In this document: positions 34,172-44,833 of the stretch, piece by piece
How positions within the stretch are numbered: the stretch's first letter is position 1
Layout of the letters: each line of letters opens with the position of its first letter
Assembly (NCBI RefSeq): GCF_965638725.1
Contig: NC_134982.1
Span: 75,530,155 to 75,594,154, forward strand
Reading direction: 5' to 3'
Source: Aptenodytes patagonicus
Taxonomy: Eukaryota > Chordata > Aves > Sphenisciformes > Spheniscidae
DNA: 64,000 bases
Made by a program: the position numbers and the translations under genes
The notes under the pieces: generated by a model
Seen by the model: the letters and a program-made list of their open reading frames with translations, nothing else
Database searches by the model: none
Told to the model about the DNA's origin: nothing

Positions 34172-37100
34172 GCAAGATTATTTAAAAATTGTTTTGGAGT
34201 AGAACAGAAAAAAATATAGGAGACTTTTATACTTAGTTTTAAAAAGTTGCTTCTCATGAAGAAGAATACCATTTTGATTTTATGTTCTAATTAGTCATTT
34301 TTATTAAGATAACTGAAAAAAAGTAATTATAACAAACACAGCATTGACACAAATATGAGGAAGACCTGTGAAAAATTCTGTAATATTTCTCAAAAAAAAA
34401 ATCTTCATATTAGAGGAATATTAATTTTGTCATGGATATTCATTTAAGAAATAAATGGTAGGATTTACAATGACAATAATGAAGAAATTTTAGGAAGTAT
34501 TTACAAGGGTGTAATTTTGAATCTGTGGACATAATTGTAAGGTATATATCCATTACAATCAGGGAGCAAAAAGTCCACTACATAATATTTCTGGCCAATG
34601 AAAATGAACTCATCTTGACCTTTGAATTCTGAGCAGTTAGAGACCCTTGTGGTCAATGTTAATTATTAAAGAATAATTATAGACGTATTGACTGAATCCA
34701 TTTTCAAAAATCTTTCCTCACTAAAACTGGTATTGGAATGGAATTTCACCCCTGCAGTAAATTCTAGCATTTAAAAAATGATTATCATTATCAACTGGAT
34801 CTAAAAGGCAAGAAGAATGAGGGAGCAGAACAGAAATTACAAAAAGAGTGGAATAGGTGTGAGTTCAATGAAATATCTAATTTCATATATTTTTGTTTTC
34901 TCTATATTGGTGATGCTGTTTAATAAGATAAATTAAACTAGAACACCGGAATAAAACAGGAAATGTAAATTTCAAAAGAAATAAGCTGTAATATGCTCTG
35001 TCTTGAATTAATTTGAACATTTTCCTTTGATCTTGATGCAATCAACATATTTCAATGACAAAACAACAACTATATAGTGTACTGTTTTCTGTTGGGAAAA
35101 TGTGGCTTTGAAAATTCTCCAGTGAATTTAACCTTTTTTCCTGACAAAGTAGGTAATTAGCTAACAGATTCAGTGTTTTGTCTTCCTGTTCGCAGTTGCT
35201 TAGCATTACAGGTGGCTCCACTGCAGTATCTGTTACCTGTTGTTCATTAGTCAGCCTTTTCTCAGGTCCAGTCATTTGTAGCATAGTTGTGTGTGATTTG
35301 ATTAGTTGTGTGATGTGACAGCATCCATGAAGAAGTAACCAAGAACCAGCCCAAAAGAGTTTCCTCAATTGCCTAGTTAGTGGACTAAAAACCTCTGCAA
35401 GGCTGTTATGGCGAAAAAGAAAATTGTCCAGACTGAACTCCTCTGCTTTTCTTCTGGCTGCAACATTTGCTATCATTTTTTTTTTTTTTTCTTTCCTTGC
35501 AAGATAGCAGAAGAAGCCCCAGTATTCCTTTCCTGAGACCTGTCACTTGGAAAGTTTCTGAAATAATTCCTCCCAAATACCACAAATGATTGTGCCATCC
35601 ATTCCCAGGACTCTCCTTTTGCTTTTCTGCTTGTTGCTCCCCTCCAGATCCTTGCAGTTCTCTGCCACAGGTTGTGATATGCTAATATCTGTATGATTTG
35701 GAGAACATTTTTTGTCAGTTAAGACTGTTGTGAAATTCACAATTTAGGAGCCAAAATCATCCATCTTTTCTGTTTTCACATGTGGAAAATCTCTGGGGTT
35801 GCTTCTTATCAGATCAGGTGGCTCCCAACCACTGGTTTTGTTTACTCTGATATGCTAATGAATATATGATAGATGGAAATGTATATTGTCATGCAACAGG
35901 GTTTGCCATGTGCAGTGGAGGTGAAGTTATGTATCTACAATATTTTGTTTACTATAGTCCCTCAGTGTTAAGGTATGACATCTCAGGTATGACTCTTGTA
36001 ATGCCAATGCTGAGTCTCTGAAAAGGGACAATGTATTTCTGCTATAAACTGTATGCTTATGCTGAAACACTACTGGATGGGAAATTTTTCACTGAGAAGA
36101 AGCAGTAATTTTAATTTCCAGTCCCAGGTCCTTGTTTAATTAGAATTTGAAAGCTATGTTGGAGATCTGTGAAGAATATTATGAGTAAGTGTCAATTTTG
36201 GGTTTTGACTAAAAGCTTTTGTTTTGGTGTCCTTTTACTTTTCCTCATTGATTCACTTTGCCTGTTAGTTTCCAGTGTGACAGATACAGAAAAAAGAAGC
36301 TAATGTATTGATAGCTTTTTCTTTTGCTTTTCCTTTCCTATTAGACCTTAATTTTCAACTGTTCCTGAAATTTCAAGTGGCTGTTCAAGCATGAGAGTGG
36401 ACACATGCATGTGCACACACACACAAACAGGCTCTCCAAAATGGGAGGGTAAAACTGACTTAACTTTGCTGATATAAATGTGTAGATCATTGGATATGCA
36501 GGTCACAGAAGAAAGCCATTCTGCTTAGCTCTAATTCCATCAGGATCATTTACGTTTTGAAGGATAAGAAAGAATGAATTGAAGACGAAAATCATCAGCC
36601 TTATTTGGCTTCATCCAAGATTTATAGTGGCTGCTTTCAAGGGCAACTAAAACCAGTCGCAGAATTCATATCCATATCACTTTCTTTCTTCTCTTTCAAT
36701 ATTTTATAAATGTTACAGGCAAAGTCAATCTTTGGAGACATTAAAATTAAACATTCTTTTCCCTCCTGGTCTCCCTGAAACTTCAGTGAGATCATCTGCA
36801 TTTAACAGCTTCCTTGACATTGTCCCTCTATGCTTCTTTTTTTTTCTGTAGTCCTAAAGTTTTACGTATATTTTCTTGTCTGTTTACCAAACATGATTAT
36901 GGTGCTTAGGTTTTTTTCATTGTTTCATATTGGAAAAGATTATGTTTTGGTTTAGATTATGTTTTGGTTTAGATTGTTAATAATATAGTATCCATTCCTA
37001 TTGGCTTTTGACTCAAATTTATTTTTTAAACAAACATTTCAGTCAGATCTGTTAGATGAAGAGATGTAGCCAGTTTAAACACAGACATGCAACACTGAAA

Positions 37101-38858
37101 TACCCCAGTTATTCTTTGTATGCATAAGAAAGAAAATGTTTTTTCTGTGGTGCCTCTGTAAGTAAATAAGGTTCTTTGCTTTCTTTTAGATTCTTTGATT
37201 AAATTTGACAGCAAGAAATATGTCCCCCATTCATATGGTAAAGGAGGACAATACATGTGAGGCTGATACAGTGACTCCCAAATTATCCTGAAGATCAGGA
37301 ACAGTGGGTAAGAATTGATAAAGCAAATTAGTTTTCTTATTGTAAGTTGCTCCAAACTTTTTTGTTTATTTGTAACAGTTTCTCTGAAATTCCAAGGTTG
37401 GGCAACTTTGTGGAATAAGGTTTATTAAACTGTTGCGCACCATATTCAGAATGGCAAGGGGTTTACGTACTTAGTAATACTTGGGAGACTTTGGAATTAG
37501 TTGAGTGAAAAGTGTGTGATCAGAACCACTAGTCATTCCATCGACATCCTTGATCTGCACGAGCGAAATATGTTACGTACAATCAAAAGACAATTGAAGT
37601 ATGGGGTTACTCAGCCTTCAGTCTCACATTCATTGTCTCAGATCCTGATGCCCATCTGTTATAATCCAAGTTTAGAAATGTTTTTCACTGCTTTGCTCAA
37701 TGCCAGAAAGCTTTCCCAGCTGGCATAAGCCAACAGGAGGGCTACTTTCTCTCAGGTCTTTGTGTCCTCATGTCAAGAAGCCCATGAGACTTATGGTAAT
37801 AAAGAACTCATTGCTTTTTAATCCCTGGAAGGGTTTGGAACTATTGTTATGTTGACAGTGCATTGTCTATTGTACCAGTACAGTCATCACCATTCTTGTA
37901 AGAATGGAAAGTCTTTGTTTTTTCTGAGTTAGCTGTGTCTTCAGACAAGATATTAAGATAAAAAGTTAATTAAGTTCAAGATAAAACAAAAAGATAAAAT
38001 AGAAATGCAATATGTAGCTCACATTGAGCTAAGGAAAATTCATATTAGTAAGATGTTAGGGCAGCCAATTAAATGACTTAATAATATCTACAATTTTAAC
38101 ATTGCCAGTTATACCCCTTGCCTTACTGGGAATAAGCATTCTTCAAGATGCATATCTTGCCAATCCCATTGAAGCAGGTCTTTTCAGAACTGTTAGGGCT
38201 TGGTGTGTTCCCCACAGATTCACTAGATCTCAGAAGACTAATGGATGGTCACAGGGAAACTTTTTTTTTTTTTCATTCTCTTGTAGAGAATCATCTTGTA
38301 ACCCTTTGGGATACACATTAAAACAACTTTTCTACATTAATTAAAACAGTTTGACATACAGCTTTAATGCCCAATTCATATGATATAACCTGTAGGACTT
38401 ACACAGAAGGGTCGGTCCTTTCAAGACAGTCTATTAGGCTTATTTTTAGGTCTGCCGTCTCAAAGGAATAGAATTACTTAGGATTCAGAGGGTTACTTTG
38501 AAAATGCTCTTTAAACAAGCCAGATTAAGCAGAAAGAAAGCACAATTTTGTAGTTTTAAATGGGTTATCTATCTTAGATTTTGTGAAGTTCACAAAAATA
38601 GGTGGATGGAAATGAACAGAAAAATTCCAAGCATGGTCATATCTAGTTTGCTACTTAAAATGCTCTGTCACTACTTGCAGTTCTGTTAGGAAGCTAGCAG
38701 ATGCTTCACAACATTCATGGATGATTATTTTGTTTCTTCTGTCTTCAGAGACTGTACCTGTGAGACCTCTACTTTTTCTTGTAGTCCAAACCCATTTAGC
38801 AACTATTCAGATTCTTCTCTTTTCCACTTGTGTTAATGAATACCGAGTAGTTTGGGTT
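34172..38858. other. Unassigned AT-rich DNA with small tandem repeats
   Basis: A 17-bp unit (AGATTATGTTTTGGTTT) is repeated 2.3 times at 36937-36975. Poly-T lies at 35477-35491 and a short CA run near 36415. The 144-codon frame at 35042-35476 (minus) has no recognised similarity. Confidence 0.5.
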
Positions 38859-38894
38859 ATTGGAGATTCACAGGGAGATTGGAGATTCACAGGG
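38859..38894. repeat. 19-bp direct duplication
   Basis: ATTGGAGATTCACAGGG occurs at 38859-38875 and again at 38878-38894, separated by AG. It directly abuts the old CR1 end that follows. Confidence 0.75.
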
Positions 38895-39012
38895 CTTAGC
38901 TGGACAAGGCTCTGAGCATCTGACCTCACCTCAAAAGTCGTCCCTGCTTTAAGTCCAGAGTTGAACTAGATCGCTTCTAGAGGTTGCTTCTAAATTCTTC
39001 TGTGATCCTTTG
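38895..39012 (+). mobile_element. Old CR1 LINE 3' end
   Basis: On the plus strand, CTGGACAAGGCTCTGAGCAT, GTTGAACTAGATCGCTTCTA and AGAGGTTGCTTCTAAATTCT followed by TCTGTGATCC resemble the CR1 3' terminal consensus in order. It is much more diverged than the other copies and oriented opposite to them. Confidence 0.65.
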
Positions 39013-39218
39013 AGCACAGCCCTAATGCCTCTCAGCTGCCCACATAAACAGCTAATGACTTCTTGGTGTCGTGGTTTAATCTCAGTCAGCAATTAAGCAC
39101 CACGCAGCCGCTCGCTCACTCCCCCCCACCCCGGTGGGATGGGGGAGAGAATTGGAAGAGCACAAGTGAGAAAGACTCGTGGGTTGAGATAAAAACAGTT
39201 TAATAATTGAAATAAAAT

Positions 39219-39251
39219 GATAATAATAATATGATAATAATAATAATAATA
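39219..39251. repeat. AAT microsatellite inside the LTR
   Basis: Interrupted AAT/ATA repeats within the solo LTR. The equivalent part of the nested LTR (about 3380) has only a short AATAATG, so the run expanded after insertion or varies between subfamilies. Confidence 0.75.
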
Positions 39252-39362
39252 CACAAAACAAGTGATGCACAGCACAATTGCTCACCACCCGCTGACCGAT
39301 GCCCAGCCAGTCCCCGAGCAGCGGCCCCCCCGGCCAGCTTTTCCCAGTTTATGTACTGAGCA

Positions 39363-39370
39363 TGACGTCA
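39363..39370 (-). promoter_or_regulatory. CRE/ATF palindrome in the solo LTR
   Basis: TGACGTCA, the full CREB/ATF consensus, 8 bp from the TATA-like element on the minus strand. The nested copy at 3218 has TGACCTCA at this place, consistent with loss of the site there. Confidence 0.45.
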
Positions 39371-39612
39371 CATGGTATGGAATGTCCCTTTGGCCAGTTT
39401 GGCTGTGCCCCCTCCCAGCTTCTTGTGCACCTCCAGCCTTCTCAGTCGGTAGAACATGGGAAGCTGAAAAGTCCTTGGCTAGTGTAAGCATTACCTAGCA
39501 ACAACTAAAACACCGGTGTGTTATCAACTTTGTTCTCATCCTAAATCCAAAACACTGTACCAGCTACTAGAAAGGAAATTAACTCTATCCCTGCCGAAAC
39601 CAGGACACTTGG

Positions 39613-42600
39613 ATTCTTTGTTAAGCCCTTAAGATTGTTGACATATTATGAAGCACCAGAGTTCCTTCCAATTTAAGCTATGACATTGCTCAAAATCCCA
39701 TGATGATTTTTTTTTCCTTAATACACAGACTGCTCATTCCAAGTGTACATATATCATACTGGCCAGTCAGGTGAACAACTGAGATGAATGCAATGAAACA
39801 ATTACAGACACTCACGTGAAAGCTGTTTTTCTCCTCAGGACTGTATCTTTTAATGTATACACATATAATGTTTGACACATATGAAATTTGGAACTGATAA
39901 CCAATTATCAGAGTTCCCCACTTGATGGCAGAGTACGTTTTACATGGACTTCAAATATTAGTTGGGCAACTGTTCTTTGTTTGTTTGATCTTCTGGGTTT
40001 AAGGTGCAGAATGGACTTAAAATCTTGGGTACTGGTTCTCAGCCACTCTCTGAATTTGTAAAATTTTGCAGGAAAATGCAGAAATGAGATATATTTAAAT
40101 GTCTCAGCCATTTCAGTTTTCACATTAAAGTCTCACTTGGACAGGTGGTCCAGAGTAGAACTTTGTGCAATTCTAGCAAATTCCAGTGAAGGTGGAGCAA
40201 ATTTGCCATGAGGCAGCATGTGCAGATATGCTATAGCAAGCTTTTGGGAGAGCATATTAATGAGTGACCCAAGTATTAATGCTGGGAGACATTTGGAGAC
40301 AAAAGGAGAACTGGGTTCTTAGTTAGGACCAAAAATACATTTTCATGTTTTTATTCAATGTTTGTGTGAAAAACTAAGAGGTTGGTAACAACACAAAATA
40401 TGTTGTAGGTGAATTTAGGTAAATGGCAAAGGCACATTTATGCTGAAGCTGAAATGGACTGTTGTCTTTTTAGGAAAGGTAATGAAGGGGAATGCTCTGT
40501 CATATTTTTCTCAGTTCTTGTGTCAAGGCCATAAGCCTTCTTAAAACAGCTGACAGAGATTTCTGTATTAGTCAGACTATCAGGTGCACATAAATCTGCA
40601 ATAGAAGCAGAATTTAGAAACACCATTGGTAAAAGCCAATGAGAATGATAGAATGAGATCAAGTTACCTGGGGAGCTGAGTAATACGGACACCAGAAGTG
40701 TGTCTGGTATATAGGTGATACAGACACTGGAAGGCAAGATATGGAAAAGCTGGAAATGGTGGTTTAGTGTTGTGGTCCAGTTGGAAAAAAGAAAACCATA
40801 TGTAGAAAAAATTGCAGCTAGTGGAAGGTACTGAGTATCCAAGACTTTCAAGTACTAAAGCCATGAAAAACATTTGCTTGGGTTTTCTTGTCTTCTATTG
40901 GTACGGTTTTACAAATTATTCTGTATGTTTTGGAGCTTTGTAACAGTTGGTAAGAATCTACAATGGATCTCAAATACATTGTCCAGTCCTAGAGTGCAGA
41001 GAATATTGTTCCAGTCAAGTTTCTTGACCAAGCCACTCATGTACATCAGGTTTGGAGAATAAACAGGGAAAAGGGAGATATAAATGGAGGGATGAATAGG
41101 TGACATTATGGGGAGAATACACAGTCAGAGTAGAATAACAGAAAAGAGGAGGGAAAAACTAGGAGAAGAAAAATGGAAGTAGGGGAGAAAAATTAATGCA
41201 CAGTTATTCTACCAGAATCAGATCTCAGCAGAACCGTTAACAACGTGATTAGAAAGGTCCCACACTTCCCTTTCAACCTTGCCTTGTTTTGATAAGAAAT
41301 AGCTATCTGACAAAACACACTTTGTTTCCCTTACTAAAAGTTGTTAACAGAAACCTTGTTTTGTGCTTGTTGAAAAGTGAAATCTTTTATTGTTGGAATC
41401 TGCAGGTCCACATACTCAAGGACCAAATAGGTCTGAAAAACTATAAGCTGAAGAAATGACAAGGTACAAAAGAAAAAGTAAAATAACTGTCCCCCATTCA
41501 AATTGTTCCCTTTTTGAATCTTCTAATTATGATGATGTGGCTTACTTCTCAGGTCTTGCTTCTGACGAACGAGATGAGATGGCTAAACTTCATCTTTGAC
41601 CCCCATGTAGTAGTGGCTGAATGAGACGGTCCCCTGTTATGTACAAATTGGAGAGCTATCTGAAAACTTACCTAGTTCCTGCTGATTGTCTGCTGTGCAA
41701 GAAAAATTGCCTAATATGCAAAAGACAATCAGTGCAGTAAAATCCTCTGATCGTGGTAAAATCTACGTAATTCTTGCTGTGTTGGCTTCTTCAGACACCA
41801 TACGGGTCATTCTACTCTATGGTTTGGCAAGGTCGATAAAGGGCAGGATCGTATCTAACAAATAAATTGAAAGTCCTTTAAATCTTTGGATATTTAATCT
41901 GACATGCCCAGAACAGGCTTATTTTTCAGAGAGTGCTGAACATCTGCATGCAGGTATTTTCTGCTGTTATTCAAATTTATGTGGAGAAACTTGTAGTTAT
42001 TAATTTGTAAAATAATCCCTTTACAACATTGCCTGGGATGCTGTGTAAAATGCATAAATGGTGCTTTTTATAAAAGGGGCTAAATACCCGGAATGATCAA
42101 CACAGGAACAATCCACTGAATGGAAAAGAGAGAACTGGTAAAACAAAATGAATGAGAAAAGATGATTTTATGTAAAAGTCCTTGCTTCAAGTCTCTAAGG
42201 CAACTATAAAGGCTGTACTAGGGAATTCCTCATTAGAGGAACTCCACAGAGGGAGGTGGGACATATCTTTACATGACCTGTTTGGATGTGAAATGCTCAA
42301 CACAGCAGTGCAGTCACTGATTCCTTGGTTTCAGTGAGTCACATTCCAAAAATTAATTGCAGGAATTTTTCACAACATAACTTGAGATAACAAATGCAGA
42401 TGGAAAAGAAAAATCATTAGCCATTTGTAGAGATTTCCACTGAGGAAAAAAGAGTGCAGGTTTATTGAAAAAAAAAAAAATCAATACAGATCATCTACTT
42501 TGCCTTAGAAGCCAGTCTTGTATTGTCCATCCTTCTAGCAGTACAGCAGATTAAGAGAATGGGAATTAAAAATGAGAGAGTAACTACAGCTTATTGTTTG

Positions 42601-44289
42601 TAACAGTCAAAGATTCCATTAAAAAAGAACTAGAAACTTGGGCATATTTTTATATTCAACTGCACAGGATTATTAAAACATAAACATGATTCCCCCACAT
42701 AAATACTTCCTTACCATTTTCAACCTGTGGTATCTCCGAATTCCATTTTTTCTGATATGTAACTCAGCTGATGATTCATAGTATGTTGTCATAAACATAA
42801 ATACTAATAAAAGAAGTCTGGACATTGTGAGAGAAACATATTCTATGAATTATGACTATATGTCATTTCTTCAAGTAAAGAATGCATTATGTCTTTTGGC
42901 TTTGATAAACTCAAAAGAAAAAGGGGTAAATAGTTTGATATCATACAAAGAACTAAATTCTGGATGATCTATGCAGAAAACATTAATCTTCTGATATCAC
43001 ACAAACACTCAACAAATCTGGATTTAGAATCTAACGATGAAGCTCAAAAAAATTTATCATTTTTGATAGGAAACCATTCATTTAATACAGTTACATTCAA
43101 TGTATGGCTTTGAGGTATAAGCTTACCTTTAATATATATACACTTCCCAGCTGAACAGAATCCCATGACAAGTCTCCCCTTGCCCCTTTAGAAATGCACT
43201 TCATTATCTGAAGTACAGAGTTTCCTTCAGTCTAAGGAACAGTATTTTATGCAGAAGGTGTGGATGTCAAGCAAGGACAGAAAGTTTACTTCATTAGAAA
43301 TTTTCTCCTGGCTCTTTCAGAAACTGTCCATGTTCTCTGAAAGTCCTTCCAGGCCCTTTAGGAAAATGTCTCAAGTATATTTGTTATATTCTCTTGATCA
43401 CATTAGGTGTTCAGAAACCATCATGATGAGTGCAGTGTGAGGTAGGCAGACAACTTAATGAATGAGATTGCATGATAGTGACATCTGCTGTATTTAGGAG
43501 TCTGTCAGTGTTCCCACAGGTGCTCTGTGGTGTATCCACTGACACACTGATGTGTCACTGAAAAACACATCACTTCAGGACATTGAAGTCGCCCTAGAAT
43601 ATGCAATGAGTACAGTGCACAGCCTAAGAAACAGACAAAATGTTCACACAGCAACACTGTTGTGGTGTAAGCTGTCAGAGCTCATGGTGGAATTTAGTTT
43701 GCAGAGACATGATCTGTGATCATACTTCCAAAAATATAAAAGGGATATGTCGTGAAAAGGTATGACTTTATAAACATGGATTGCTTTGTTCTCACCTAAG
43801 AATGGGTTTACTAAGTTAATTTAAATGCAGATTTTTCAAATCTTTTTTTCAAGCCCCCAGAAATAATCCAAAAGAAGTCAATGCAAACAACTTTGTTAAT
43901 TCTTGACCATAATGTAGCATTTAAATGCACTGATGTCTAGAAGAGGTTAAGCATCCTGTGTACTGTGTTGTATCGGAAGGAGTATTCAAAAGCTAGTAAA
44001 ACTGAACTACACCACAAATAAGCATAGCTTGGTGATTTCAACAAGAGGTTTGCCTAAGTTAATATTTGAAGGGCAGATTTCTCTGCCATGAATATACAAT
44101 TAGAAAGCATTCGGATGGTGTCCCAAAGGAAACATAAGGTGGTCGCTGTATAAAATACTTTAAAATAATATTTGTTTATATATTTCTTAAATAATTATCT
44201 TTATAATTATATCTTTATAATTTTATATAAATATATTACTTCCTCTTTGATGTATATGTGAAAACAGATAAATCAGGGTTGCTTAGCAC
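39613..44289. other. Unassigned AT-rich DNA
   Basis: No recognised gene. Poly-A lies at 42469-42480, and an AT-rich stretch with a repeated ATCTTTATAATT lies at 44190-44230. The 137-codon frame at 40438-40851 (minus) is unassigned and likely chance. Confidence 0.5.
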
Positions 44290-44365
44290 TGGCAGCAGAA
44301 CCTGAAGTGAAATCAGGGTCTCCTGTGGGCCAGTCCAGTGCTCTAACCAAAAGGCTCAGCAGAGT
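44290..44365 (-). repeat. MIR-like SINE fragment (tRNA-related part)
   Basis: GGGTCTCCTGTGGGCCAGTC followed by CAGTGCTCTAACCAAAAGGC resembles the reversed 5' part of MIR-type SINEs, where a B-box region precedes GTGCTCTAACCACTA. It is short and diverged. Confidence 0.4.
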
Positions 44366-44833
44366 GGATCTCACATTACAATTTGTATTTCTTCTACCCA
44401 GTTCTCAACTCCTTCATTGCTTTACTATTGTTATGACTACAGTGATCTGGCAGGAGTGTCAGCAAAGAAAAAAAAATTGTCCTTTTTGTTTTCTTTTTAA
44501 CCAGACTCTCCATGCTTTTGACATGACTGCAAATAAACTGGCAACACTGTTTGCTTTTTGTCTTTGGCTGTGTTCAACAGTGACAATCTGGGTTTTGGAA
44601 AATAAAAATGCCTCCTTGCCAAACCAAAAACTACATCTTTTGAACATAACTTCCCTGGACTCAGTGTATTTTGTGACTTCTGTTTTTTAAAAATGATCTG
44701 TTGAAAACTGCCACTATATCACATACACAATCTAGAAGCACTGAAGGGCACACAGATAATGACGTGCACAGGATAATACACTGAGCAAAACAGAATTGAG
44801 GAAAGCACACTGAAAAACAGTGTAAAGGATTTT

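Larger units (their letters stand above)
39067..39607 (-). mobile_element. Solo LTR, same family as 3218-3776
   Basis: A 541-bp LTR with TG...CA ends flanked by a perfect CTTGG duplication (39062-39066 and 39608-39612). It reads on the minus strand. A perfect CRE palindrome TGACGTCA at 39363-39370 lies just upstream of the TATA position, which has decayed to TACATAAAC (complement of 39347-39355). An AAT microsatellite has grown at 39219-39251. Confidence 0.9.
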
